From the NCBI GenBank assembly GCA_030429545.1, contig JAUIFF010000011.1, forward strand, positions 62,001 through 126,000: a DNA stretch of 64,000 nucleotides, read 5' to 3'. Position 1 is the stretch's first letter. Each line of letters opens with the position of its first letter. This document shows, piece after piece, positions 1-8,107 of the stretch. The stretch is from Polyangia bacterium. GTDB taxonomy: Bacteria > Myxococcota_A > Polyangia > Nannocystales > Nannocystaceae. Below the pieces are notes generated by a model, which did no database searches, was not told the DNA's origin, and saw only the letters and a program-made list of their open reading frames with translations. Position numbers and translations under genes: made by a program.

Positions 1-255
1 CTCGGCCTCGACCATGTCGTCTTCGTCGGCGACGGCATCGTAGTCCGACTCCTCCATCGCCATGTAGTCACCGCGCTCGGCCATGCCTCCACCGCCGTAG
101 CCCGGCCCGGCGGCGGCATCTGCCATCTGGGGTGACGGAGCGCGGCTTTCCTTCGACGCCATCGCACACCCGGAAAGACTGAAAGATAGCAACAACAACG
201 CGGCGAGCCGCGGACTTGAACAGGGGAAACATCGCAGATGGTCGGATCGAGACAT
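1..255 (-). CDS. Secreted lipoprotein, N-terminal part (runs off left edge)
   Basis: The first 85 codons of a gene read leftwards from an ATG at 255 and leave the window still open. The protein starts with a basic n-region, then a hydrophobic stretch LAALLLLSFSLSGC at residues 18-31. The LSGC ending is a lipobox, so a lipoprotein exported by Sec and cut before Cys31 is expected. Behind it comes a low-complexity Ala/Gly/Met region with a GYGGGGMAER stretch and an acidic run. The downstream domain lies outside the window, so no function can be given. The gene is divergent from the lipoprotein gene starting at 391. Confidence 0.75.
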   Translation of the reverse strand, partial: MSRSDHLRCFPCSSPRLAALLLLSFSLSGCAMASKESRAPSPQMADAAAGPGYGGGGMAERGDYMAMEESDYDAVADEDDMVEAE

Positions 256-390
256 AGGAACCTTTGCGGCAGCGGGAGTGTACAGCGGCCAAACGCCCGC
301 TGGCGATGTCCGCTTACACCCGTGTCTAAAATTTTCTGGCGGGCAAAATAGAGCGACTACCGGGCTGCGTGATAGGGTCATTGCATTGAC

Positions 391-1173
391 ATGAAAAGCC
401 GATTGCACTGTTTGTGGCTAGCTGCGTTGTGTGCCTGTGGCCCAATGCCGGCAACGTCGGCGGGCGAGAGCGATACCGGTACCGCGACCGAAACCGATAC
501 CGCCGGCCCAATCACGGGCGATACCGAAAATCCAGCCAGTTGTGAGCCGCTCGCAGGCGTAGATCCCCTGGCTGCAGCCCTCGACACCTGCGACGCGTAT
601 GCACATACACAAGCGATGCCCGAACAACAGGTTGTCGTGCTGCACAACAATACCTCCGCGCCAATACTCGTGTTCGACCGTGTGTCTGGCTGCCAACATA
701 TCGCCCGTAGGTTTACCCTGTCGGGCACCGCCGGCACCCGCCAAATCCATGCACACACATCCAACTGTGAGCTCGATTGGCCGGCCTGTGAGATGTTTTT
801 GGGTGTCGACAAATCGTGCCTGCTGTGCCAAACGTTGCATCCGCCGGCGTATATCGAGCCCGGCGGCACATTTACTCAAACCTGGATTCCGGCCGTACTC
901 GCAACCACACAGATGCCCGACAGCTGTACGGGGTCGGGCGAGCAAACCTGTGGTGTCGCGGTCCCGCTGGGCCCCGGGAACTATGTGCTCGAAGCAATCG
1001 GTGCACCTGCAAGTAATTGCGGCATAGAAGTGGCCAACTGCCAGGGTGGCGCGGTCGATGCCGACGGTAGTTGCCTGGTCGAGCTACCCGAGGACTTCGC
1101 CTGCGAACCGACCATGACAGCAACCGGGCAGTACAACGGTACCTGCCAGGATGCCGGCATCACCTTTGAGTAG
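391..1173 (+). CDS. Cys-rich secreted lipoprotein, unknown function
   Basis: This 260-residue protein has a short signal peptide ending in a Cys-containing lipobox-like stretch (LAALCACG, about residues 10-17). A Thr/Asp/Glu/Gly linker follows (TDTGTATETDT), of the kind that separates anchor and ectodomain in myxobacterial lipoproteins. The remaining roughly 210 residues contain about 16 cysteines and are probably a disulfide-bonded extracellular domain. No catalytic motif is visible and I do not recognise the family. Its stop lies only 12 bp from the stop of the convergent membrane protein gene, with no clear terminator between them. The call as a secreted protein is firm and the function is unknown. 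Confidence 0.7.
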   Translation: MKSRLHCLWLAALCACGPMPATSAGESDTGTATETDTAGPITGDTENPASCEPLAGVDPLAAALDTCDAYAHTQAMPEQQVVVLHNNTSAPILVFDRVSGCQHIARRFTLSGTAGTRQIHAHTSNCELDWPACEMFLGVDKSCLLCQTLHPPAYIEPGGTFTQTWIPAVLATTQMPDSCTGSGEQTCGVAVPLGPGNYVLEAIGAPASNCGIEVANCQGGAVDADGSCLVELPEDFACEPTMTATGQYNGTCQDAGITFE

Positions 1174-1185
1174 GCTGCTTCAAAC

Positions 1186-2109
1186 TCACTCGGCCAACGC
1201 CACCGTATCGAGTTCGTCACGGGCCAACTCTTCGTCGAGTTCCTGCATGCTCTGGGCCGTCAGCCGCAGGCGTTCGGCCTGCTCGGCAAGCTGGTTGGCG
1301 AGTTCTTTTTGCCCGGAAACCGCGTAGATCAACACGGCCTCGCGGGCATCGTGGAGGCATGCTTCGAGGTCTTTGACCTGCTGCTGCGACCGCTCAAATG
1401 CCTCCTGCAACTCGGGACTGCTGCGCTCACCGAGCAACCGCTGCATGCGTCCGAGAACCCCGGTCCGTTTGTGGAGCTCACGCACTGTCGCCGCGGCATC
1501 GGACAACAGGGCCTTGCGGTCGACCACCCGATCGCCGTCGAGGTCGTTGTGGACAGTGTCGTAGATGTCGCTGTAACTGCCGAGCGCCTCGTCGAGTGAG
1601 GCTTCGAGCTTTTTGGGTATCTTGCCGGTCTGGGCAATCGCCTTGGCGAGGTCCCGCGGCAACTCGCGCAAAACTTTCGAGCTCAGGGAGTTGTTGCGAC
1701 CCCGCCAAAAGATCACGAGGAACATCGGCACCGCGGCGGTAAACAACACGCCCGTCGCCCACAGATGCCCGGCAAACAGGTCCGACCAAAAAAATGTCGT
1801 GAGCAGCGCGACGATCAACCAGCCAAAGAAGTCGAGATTTTTGCGCGAGAACATCGCCTCGAGCAGACCCGAGCAAATCGCCGCGGCGATAAACATCAAG
1901 ATCCCGCCGCCGATCCCCGCGAGGACACTCATGACCCAGTCGCCAAACACCATGGTCTGGACCACCGGCCAGATAAACATGATCAAAAATCCGGTCGCGA
2001 CCGAGGCCTCGATCCCATGCTCCGACTTCTCAGCCTTTTTGAGATGCGAACGGACAACGCCAACTGTCAGCCGTTGGGAGGGCTTGATTGCTGTGGCGGA
2101 ACTACCCAT
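1186..2109 (-). CDS. Four-helix membrane protein with cytoplasmic coiled-coil tail
   Basis: The protein has 307 residues. Hydrophobic segments lie at about residues 38-60, 63-85, 95-110 and 113-133, which predicts a compact four-TM N-terminal half. The C-terminal 170 residues are charged and helical, rich in Glu, Gln, Arg and Leu (for example EAFERSQQQVKDLEACLHD), and look like a coiled coil on the cytoplasmic side. The layout resembles membrane proteins with a helical tail such as the XpaC type, but I see no signature that proves membership. It is transcribed away from panB, so the region 2110-2285 should hold two divergent promoters. Confidence 0.65.
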   Translation of the reverse strand: MGSSATAIKPSQRLTVGVVRSHLKKAEKSEHGIEASVATGFLIMFIWPVVQTMVFGDWVMSVLAGIGGGILMFIAAAICSGLLEAMFSRKNLDFFGWLIVALLTTFFWSDLFAGHLWATGVLFTAAVPMFLVIFWRGRNNSLSSKVLRELPRDLAKAIAQTGKIPKKLEASLDEALGSYSDIYDTVHNDLDGDRVVDRKALLSDAAATVRELHKRTGVLGRMQRLLGERSSPELQEAFERSQQQVKDLEACLHDAREAVLIYAVSGQKELANQLAEQAERLRLTAQSMQELDEELARDELDTVALAE

Positions 2110-2285
2110 CGCGTCGCCCCTATGACACCAAAACGCCGTCGCCGCGCCAAGCCATGGTTTGGCCCGGGAGGCCGTTGTTTTTGAGCCGGGCAGGTGGCCC
2201 CGAGCGCATCCGGGCGATACACTGGCGGTGCACTACAGGCGCAGACCGGTATGTCGCCGGCTGTGACCCCACTGCCAAAAAATCT

Positions 2286-3185
2286 GTGACCAAGCAAACC
2301 AACAAGCCAGCCGTACGCCCGGTGACCGTTCCGCGCCTTCGCGCGATGAAGTCCCGCGGCGAGCGGTTCACCATGATCACTGCCTACGACGCAACCTTCG
2401 CCCAGATGCTCGACCAAGCTGGGGCCGATATGCTGCTCGTCGGCGACTCCCTCGGCATGGTCGTCCAGGGGCAACAATCAACCCTGCCGGTGACCGTCGA
2501 CGAAGTGATCTACCACTGTCGCGCGGTCGCCCGCGGTACCCAGCGTGCCCACATCGTCGGCGACATGCCGTTTATGAGTTACCAGGTCTCACCCGAGCAG
2601 GCACTGACCAACGCCGGGCGATTTTTGAGCGAGGGTGGTGCCCACTCGGTCAAATTAGAGGGCGGCCATGAAGTTGCACCTACAATCAGTCGGATTGTCA
2701 ACGCCGGTATCCCGGTGGTCGCCCATGTCGGGTTAACGCCACAAAGTGTACATGCATTGGGTGGATTTCGCGTACAGGGCAAAACGGCCGCCGCGGCTGA
2801 GCGGGTGTTCGACGACGCCATGGCGGTCCAGCAGGCCGGTGCTTTTGCGCTGGTGCTAGAGGGCATTCCCAGCGACCTCGCCGGTCGCATCACCCGGGCC
2901 CTCGACATTCCAACCATCGGCATTGGTGCCGGGCCCGAGTGCGATGCCCAAGTGCTGGTGTGCTACGACCTGCTCGGCCTCACCCCCAACCTCCGCCCGA
3001 AGTTCGTGAAGCGCTACGAAGAGTTTTTTGACCGTGGGGTGGCGGCCGCCCAGCAGTTTTGCCAGGAGGTCCGCGACGGGACCTTCCCCTCGGCGGAGTA
3101 CGCATTTGGCAACGTCAAAACGGGTAAGAAAAAACCCAAAGCCCCACTGCAAGTCGCGGGTGGTGGCTACGGGCCCCAGGGCTGA
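2286..3185 (+). CDS. panB: 3-methyl-2-oxobutanoate hydroxymethyltransferase
   Basis: PanB transfers a hydroxymethyl group from 5,10-methylene-tetrahydrofolate to 2-oxoisovalerate to give ketopantoate, the first committed step of pantothenate and CoA synthesis in the cytoplasm. Family motifs appear in order: MITAYDATFA, GDSLGMVVQGQQSTLPV (metal and substrate loop), KLEGG, GLTPQSVHALGGFRVQGK, the catalytic-Glu segment VLEGIP, and IGIGAG. A GTG start at 2286 gives 299 residues and the usual 20-30 residue lead before the YD motif. An ATG at 2346 would remove most of that lead, and the open frame further upstream lacks PanB similarity. No panC or panD lies nearby. Confidence 0.95.
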   Translation: MTKQTNKPAVRPVTVPRLRAMKSRGERFTMITAYDATFAQMLDQAGADMLLVGDSLGMVVQGQQSTLPVTVDEVIYHCRAVARGTQRAHIVGDMPFMSYQVSPEQALTNAGRFLSEGGAHSVKLEGGHEVAPTISRIVNAGIPVVAHVGLTPQSVHALGGFRVQGKTAAAAERVFDDAMAVQQAGAFALVLEGIPSDLAGRITRALDIPTIGIGAGPECDAQVLVCYDLLGLTPNLRPKFVKRYEEFFDRGVAAAQQFCQEVRDGTFPSAEYAFGNVKTGKKKPKAPLQVAGGGYGPQG

Positions 3186-3200
3186 TGCTCGACAGCCGGT

Positions 3201-3239
3201 AACGATCGTCACTCACGATCGTCACGCTCGACGATCGTT
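3201..3239. repeat. Three copies of palindrome ACGATCGT in panB-desaturase gap
   Basis: The self-complementary octamer ACGATCGT occurs at 3202-3209, 3215-3222 and 3231-3238. The outer copies extend into a perfect 10-bp inverted repeat, AACGATCGTC at 3201-3210 against GACGATCGTT at 3230-3239. It lies just after the panB stop. It may be a hairpin terminator without a U-run or a multi-site operator for the downstream desaturase. The sequence does not decide between these. Confidence 0.55.
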
Positions 3240-3358
3240 GCTGACGCAAGATTCGAAAATACCCGCTGGCCAGCGCGATTTGGCGGGCACTGTGGTCGCC
3301 ACCGCCCTACTGACAAAACCACGACAATCCTCCCCAGTTCGAGTCGCTAGACTTCGGC

Positions 3359-4657
3359 ATGCTCGACACGACGGCCGACAAACTGACCCTCGAGGAAGTT
3401 GCGCGGCACGACGGTCGGGACGGTAGCTACTGGACGGTTGTCGACAACCACGTCTACGACATTACCGAGTTTGTGCGTGACCATCCGGGTGGCAGCATCA
3501 TCCGGATCGCCGCTGGCCGCGATGCCAGTGTGCTGTTTGAGCAGTATCACGGGCCCAAATCCCTCGGCCGCGCCCGCGTTGCCCTGCGAGAGCGCGCCCA
3601 TCTCATTGGCCGACTCGCGGCCCAGGCCGGGGAAACTGTTGATCCTACATTTTTTCGAGTTGTCCGCCAGCGAGTCGCTCGCCACCTTCACACACGGGGC
3701 CTCAACCGTCGGGGCTATCCGTGGCGCACCATCGTGGAGCTGGCCATCGTCATGTTGGTGTTTGTCGCCGCCTGGGTTTGGCGCGTGGCCGAAGGCTCGT
3801 ACCTGGCTGCTATCGTCTGCGGCGTGATGCTCGGTCGCCTCGGGTTTTTGATGCACAGCGGCAACCATGCGGCGAGTTTTGGCAACCGCGTCGGCAACCG
3901 CGTACTCGGCCTATTGATGGACTTTGCCGGCGGGTCGAGCCGGGTGTGGACCGTCGACCACCAGGTTTCGCACCACCTGCACCCCAATGTTCACGGCCGC
4001 GACAACGACTGTGCGATCGGCAGCCCGCTGCTGCGCTTTCACCCCAAGTTGAGGCGCCGTACCTGGCATCGTTACCAACATATTGTGACGTTTGTCGGCA
4101 TGAGCATTGGCCTGATCAAGTGGCTGGTTTCAGATATTGTCGACCACGCCACGGGGCATGCGGGTGTCACACGCTTTCATGTCACCCCCGGCGACTGGGC
4201 TCGGCTGCTCGCATTCAAACTCAATTGGATGTGCATACACATTGTTATCCCGGGGCTGGTGGTCGGCTGGGGCACCGCGTTGGGTACCGCCTTTGTCATG
4301 ATGGCAGCGGGTGCCTACTACGTGGAGAGCATCTTTATTGTCAATCACATCCAACCCGGCCTCGTGCCACCGCACAAAGAACACTGGGCCATGACCCAGG
4401 TGCGCGCCACCAGCAACTGGTCGTCCGGTTCGCGCCTGGCCAACGCCATGTCGGGTGGGCTCAACCACCAAATCGAGCACCACCTGTTTCCGGCGATGTC
4501 ACCCCACCTCTACCCCGAAATCAGCCCAATCGTCCGCAACACCTGCCTTGAGTTTGGCCTGCCATACGCCAATCACCGCAGCTTCTTTCACGCCTGGTGG
4601 TCGACGTTCTCCTACCTCCGGCAGCTCGGTCGGCACAGTGGCGTTGAAAACGAGTGA
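3359..4657 (+). CDS. Cytochrome b5-fused front-end fatty acid desaturase
   Basis: This 432-residue protein joins an N-terminal cytochrome b5 domain to a membrane-bound desaturase. The b5 heme site HPGG is at residues 42-45, with a second His at about 64. The di-iron site shows all three His boxes: HSGNH (about 165), HQVSHH (about 201) and QIEHH (about 371). Gln in place of the first His of box 3, plus the N-terminal b5 fusion, is the hallmark of front-end desaturases. These put double bonds between an existing one and the carboxyl end (delta-4, -5, -6 types). Several hydrophobic helices separate the boxes. The protein likely makes polyunsaturated membrane acyl chains. The regiospecificity cannot be read from sequence. 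Confidence 0.9.
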   Translation: MLDTTADKLTLEEVARHDGRDGSYWTVVDNHVYDITEFVRDHPGGSIIRIAAGRDASVLFEQYHGPKSLGRARVALRERAHLIGRLAAQAGETVDPTFFRVVRQRVARHLHTRGLNRRGYPWRTIVELAIVMLVFVAAWVWRVAEGSYLAAIVCGVMLGRLGFLMHSGNHAASFGNRVGNRVLGLLMDFAGGSSRVWTVDHQVSHHLHPNVHGRDNDCAIGSPLLRFHPKLRRRTWHRYQHIVTFVGMSIGLIKWLVSDIVDHATGHAGVTRFHVTPGDWARLLAFKLNWMCIHIVIPGLVVGWGTALGTAFVMMAAGAYYVESIFIVNHIQPGLVPPHKEHWAMTQVRATSNWSSGSRLANAMSGGLNHQIEHHLFPAMSPHLYPEISPIVRNTCLEFGLPYANHRSFFHAWWSTFSYLRQLGRHSGVENE

Positions 4658-4768
4658 TGATACAAGTATCCGGCCGAGGTGGCCCGGGCTCCCATCGGTC
4701 GGCTCGTGTCGGTGAGAGCATGCTCATTCGAGCACCAATCCCACACTGCCAGCCCAGTACGGTCGGAG

Positions 4769-4835
4769 CAGTCGACGGAACCTCTCATCCGAGTCGACTT
4801 CCAACCCCAGTCGACGGAACCTCTCATCCGAGTCG
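4769..4835. repeat. Two direct 28-bp repeats, period 39 bp
   Basis: A 28-base unit beginning CAGTCGACGGAACC is found at 4769-4796 and again, identical, at 4808-4835. The unit itself contains the palindrome GTCGAC. It lies in the 345-bp gap between the desaturase and zinc-finger genes. The rest of that gap, apart from the AT-rich patch to its right, shows nothing recognisable. Confidence 0.7.
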
Positions 4836-4917
4836 GATGTCGACTCCCAACCCAGCTGACGCAATTCGCGCGCAGTCCACACTCCCAAATCCGCGCAAAC
4901 CAGGATATGCCCTCACA

Positions 4918-4982
4918 TCTTTCGAATTTTAATTCATAAGTATTTTTAGTTATTTAGAATAAAATTTCATATTTTTTAGGAA
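4918..4982. promoter_or_regulatory. Extremely AT-rich patch, probable promoter of zinc-finger gene
   Basis: About 65 bp are nearly all A and T in an otherwise GC-rich window, including TATTTTTAGTTATTTAGAAT and TATTTTTTAGG. The patch ends about 20 bp before the first possible start of the zinc-finger-repeat gene. Such a patch is a natural place for a sigma-70 -10 element or for binding by a nucleoid protein that recognises foreign DNA. No single -35/-10 pair can be assigned with confidence. Confidence 0.5.
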
Positions 4983-5002
4983 ATCCGTGCAACAGCGGCG
5001 AA

Positions 5003-6427
5003 GTGTGGCCGACCCGGTGCGACATGCGAACTCTATCCATGTCCTCACCCCGAGCCGAAGCCCCGCCACGCGCGCAAACACGCAAACACAAGCCTGCTTC
5101 GGTCGCCAAAGTTGCCGCGAAAAAGCCCCGGCTCTCGGCCAAAAAACGGGCCGCGTACCTTCGAGAACTGCAAAAGATCGCGGCCGATCGTGGCGGGCGT
5201 TGCCTGTCACCTACATACACCAACTCGCGTACCCGCATGCGCTGGGAATGCAGCGAAGGTCACCAGTGGCAAGCGACCGCGTCGTCGGTCAAGTCGGGCT
5301 CGTGGTGTCGCCAATGTGCATCGAAGCGTCTGCGCGTCAAAGACGACCCGCGTGAACAGGCGATCCTGGCGCAACTCAAACACCTGCGCCGGCGCGGCAA
5401 GGCAACCATCGAGGACATGCACAACATCGCGGCCGTGCGTGGTGGCCAGTGCCTATCGCCGGCATACCGCGGCAGTGGTGAAAAGCTCCGGTGGCGCTGC
5501 GACCAGGGCCACGAGTTTGAACGCACCCCGGCGTCGGTCAAACAGGGCTCGTGGTGTCTGCGCTGTCGCGGTCGCAACGAACACTCGATCGAAAACATGC
5601 ATGCCATCGCCCATGAACGCGGCGGAAAGTGCCTGTCAAAGCGCTACCGGTCGATGCGAACACCCATGAAATGGCAATGTGAAACCGGCCACACATGGAC
5701 GGCCTGTGCCGAGACCGTCCTGCGCGGGAGCTGGTGCCCGGAGTGCTTTGGCCAAAGTCGTGGATCGATCGAAAAACTCCGCGAGCTCGCCCGCATGCGT
5801 GGCGGGGTATGTATGTCCGACCACTATGTCAACAACCTCCACAAACTCCGCTGGCGCTGTCGCCATGGGCACGAATGGGATGCCCGGCCAATGAACATCG
5901 TGATGGGTACATGGTGCCCGACCTGTGCCAAGGTCGCCCGCGGCCGCAAGGGTAAACGCAAGCGCACACTCGAGGAGATGCAGGCCCTGGCCGCCACCCG
6001 CGGGGGGCGTTGCATGTCTGATGCATATGCAAACTATTCGACCAAACTAGAGTGGCAATGCCGCGAGGGACACCAGTGGATGGCAACACCCAAGTCGATC
6101 ATCCACGGCAGTTGGTGCCCGGTTTGCGCGGTCGAGTCCCGTGGCACCCTGCAGCGCTGCAAAGAACTCGCCCGCAGCCGTGGGGGCCAATGTCTGTCGA
6201 CCAGCTATGTCAGCGGGCGCCTACCGATTTCGTGGTCCTGCCATGCGGGCCACCGATTTACCCTGTCATGGCTACAGGCCAAGGGCGGCAAGTGGTGCCC
6301 TGTCTGTGCCCGTTCAGGCGCCCATGCCAAGTCCCAAACCCGTCGCCACACCCACGTCGCAGCAGCTCCCGAGCCGCGCCACCACAGCTGTACCCGGCAT
6401 GTCCACGGGAGCTGCACTTCCAGTTAG
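5003..6427 (+). CDS. Six-repeat zinc-finger (zinc-ribbon/treble-clef) protein
   Basis: The protein has six repeats of about 60 residues. Each follows the pattern RGG-x-C-hS...LxWxCxxGH-x(12-14)-GxWCPxC, giving a Cys in the CLS/CMS segment, a Cys and a His in WxCxxGH, and a final CxxC. Repeats start near residues 48, 132, 188, 247, 312 and 370. This matches the probable zinc-ribbon family often seen with HNH nucleases or in repeat-only proteins, and a nucleic-acid-binding role is plausible. No nuclease domain is attached. The N-terminus is Lys/Arg/Ala-rich and the C-terminus His/Arg-rich. Starts are possible at 5003 (GTG), 5024 or 5039 (ATG). The later two leave more room for a leader after the AT-rich patch. 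Confidence 0.75.
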   Translation: MWPTRCDMRTLSMSSPRAEAPPRAQTRKHKPASVAKVAAKKPRLSAKKRAAYLRELQKIAADRGGRCLSPTYTNSRTRMRWECSEGHQWQATASSVKSGSWCRQCASKRLRVKDDPREQAILAQLKHLRRRGKATIEDMHNIAAVRGGQCLSPAYRGSGEKLRWRCDQGHEFERTPASVKQGSWCLRCRGRNEHSIENMHAIAHERGGKCLSKRYRSMRTPMKWQCETGHTWTACAETVLRGSWCPECFGQSRGSIEKLRELARMRGGVCMSDHYVNNLHKLRWRCRHGHEWDARPMNIVMGTWCPTCAKVARGRKGKRKRTLEEMQALAATRGGRCMSDAYANYSTKLEWQCREGHQWMATPKSIIHGSWCPVCAVESRGTLQRCKELARSRGGQCLSTSYVSGRLPISWSCHAGHRFTLSWLQAKGGKWCPVCARSGAHAKSQTRRHTHVAAAPEPRHHSCTRHVHGSCTSS

Positions 6428-6479
6428 TTGCTCATACACCCAAGAGCTTCGCGTGCGACCCGTTCGCGGACGGGTTGCG

Positions 6480-6855
6480 CAGCAAGGTTTCCACAACTTC
6501 GCTATGGACGAAACCTGCTGAGTTCGCGGGAGTGGTCACGCTAGGGTTCCACGACTTCGCTACCGACGAAACCTGCTAGGATCGTGGGAGGGTTTGCCGC
6601 GACACTTCGCCCGAACGAAACCTGCTCGCGGTAGGGTTGTCCCAGCGTGTGAGCTGCGGACAAAGCCAACTGAAGTCGTACAGGGTTGCCGCGACGGCTT
6701 CGCTTCGCAGGAAACCCGCTGAGTTCGCAGGACTTCGCTACAGAGCGAAACCCGCTGGGTTCGCAGGAGTGAGCGCGCAGGATTTTGCCCCAACACTGTG
6801 AGCTACGGACGAAACCGACTGAGGTCGCGGTAGCGGTCGCGCAGCAGGGTTTGCC
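6480..6855. repeat. Degenerate array of ~45-60 bp units overlapping a gene end
   Basis: Units share a GGGTTTGCCGCGAC/GGGTTCCACGAC head, a CTTCGCTAC segment and a GACGAAACCTGCTGAG tail. Heads begin near 6486, 6543, 6589, 6632, 6680 and 6847. The block around 6650-6700 is repeated in similar form at about 6797-6860. There are no constant-length spacers and the unit itself varies, so this is not a CRISPR array. The right end merges with the last codons of the amidohydrolase gene. The array fills the gap between the zinc-finger and amidohydrolase genes. Confidence 0.65.
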
Positions 6856-8107
6856 GCGAAACCATGGGAATCGCCTGGCCGCGGATCAACACCTGGGTCG
6901 GCGCCGAGGACAGCTCAAACGGGTCGCCGTCCCAAATCACGATATTGGCAACCTTGCCGGTGGCGACCGTGCCGTAGTCCTTGTCCATGCCGTAGGCCTG
7001 CGCCACGTTGCGCGTGACCGCCGAAAGGGCCTGTTCCCACGTCAACCCGTGGGCCACAGCAACGCCTGCCTCTTGGGTAAGGTTGTGAATATTGTGGACA
7101 TCGCCCGGGCGCCCGATCACCACTTCGACACCGGCTTTTTGCAGGACGGTCGCCAGGTCTGAGCGCGCACCGATCCGGTCGAACGAGCGCGGCAGGTTGT
7201 TGGTTGGCTGCACCACCACCGGAATCTTTGCCTGTGCAAGTTCTGGGGCGACACGCCAGGCCTCGGCCCCGCCGACGACCACGAGCTTGATGCCAAATCG
7301 CTTGGCCAGGGCAATCGCTGCGCGAATGTCCGAGGCACGGTCACAGGCGAGTGTGAGCACGGCCTGGCCCCGTAGCAACGGTCCGAGGGCTTCGAGGTCG
7401 CGAAAGTCAGCCGCCAGCTTGCGCGACTGGCCGCGGTCGTGGGCCTGTTTGCGCTGGGGAAACTTGCGGGCCTCGTCGAGCACATCGGTCAGCTTGTCGA
7501 GGGTGGCCGCACGCGAACCACCATAGGCCTGACCGAGTGCCGCATCGACGGCCACCCCGGCCTTGGCGACCATCCCGGCATCGTCGCCGTAGACCAAGTC
7601 GATCCACGCGACCTGTCCCGAAATTAATCCTCCCGAGGGGGCGACGGCTGCCGTGGTGATGCCATCGATGGCGTGGACCTGGATCGCACTCGAGCGACTA
7701 TTGATGGCCGAGGCCGCGTCGTAGGCGGCATGGATCGGGTCTTCGGTGTGCAGGCTGTCGTCGCGCGTCGACGGTTCGAGCTCGATCTCGGTGAGCCCAA
7801 GCCCGGTGTCCGCGGCGATCAAACCGGGTGTGATCCACTTGCCCGTAGCGTTAATGGTTTGGGCGTTTGCCGGCGCCGCACCACCGGCGGCAACCGAACG
7901 GATACGGCCGTTACGAACCTCGATTGTCGCGTTTTTGACAACCGTGCCATCGCCGACATGTAGCTCACCGCCAACAATGTACACGCTGCCCACGGCCGGA
8001 GGCGTTTGCGGGCGGGGCACGGGAGGTGCTGCCACGACCTCTGCCGCCATGGTCGCGGCCAGACAGCCGGCCAATAGATGTGCATACAATTTGTAAGTCC
8101 GTGTCAT
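6803..8107 (-). CDS. Secreted amidohydrolase-family protein lacking the HxH metal motif
   Basis: This 434-residue protein has a cleavable signal peptide (hydrophobic about residues 8-26, AEVVAAPP cut region) and an imidazolonepropionase-like amidohydrolase fold. The entry strand reads KWITPGLIAADTGLG where active relatives have PGxIDxHxH, so the first two metal-binding histidines are absent. The C-terminal composite-domain motif (GTVATGKVANIVIWDGDPFE) is intact. It starts inside the last codons of the upstream amidohydrolase gene (ATGA-type 4-bp overlap), so the two are translationally coupled. A non-catalytic or regulatory partner of the active enzyme is a reasonable inference. The stop codon lies inside the adjacent repeat array. 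Confidence 0.8.
   Translation of the reverse strand: MTRTYKLYAHLLAGCLAATMAAEVVAAPPVPRPQTPPAVGSVYIVGGELHVGDGTVVKNATIEVRNGRIRSVAAGGAAPANAQTINATGKWITPGLIAADTGLGLTEIELEPSTRDDSLHTEDPIHAAYDAASAINSRSSAIQVHAIDGITTAAVAPSGGLISGQVAWIDLVYGDDAGMVAKAGVAVDAALGQAYGGSRAATLDKLTDVLDEARKFPQRKQAHDRGQSRKLAADFRDLEALGPLLRGQAVLTLACDRASDIRAAIALAKRFGIKLVVVGGAEAWRVAPELAQAKIPVVVQPTNNLPRSFDRIGARSDLATVLQKAGVEVVIGRPGDVHNIHNLTQEAGVAVAHGLTWEQALSAVTRNVAQAYGMDKDYGTVATGKVANIVIWDGDPFELSSAPTQVLIRGQAIPMVSRQTLLRDRYRDLSRFRP

Noticed and set aside
6480..6855. Possible CRISPR or small-ORF cluster in the GAAACC-rich array
   Set aside because: Units differ in length and sequence, no spacer pattern exists, and frames through it have no initiation signals.
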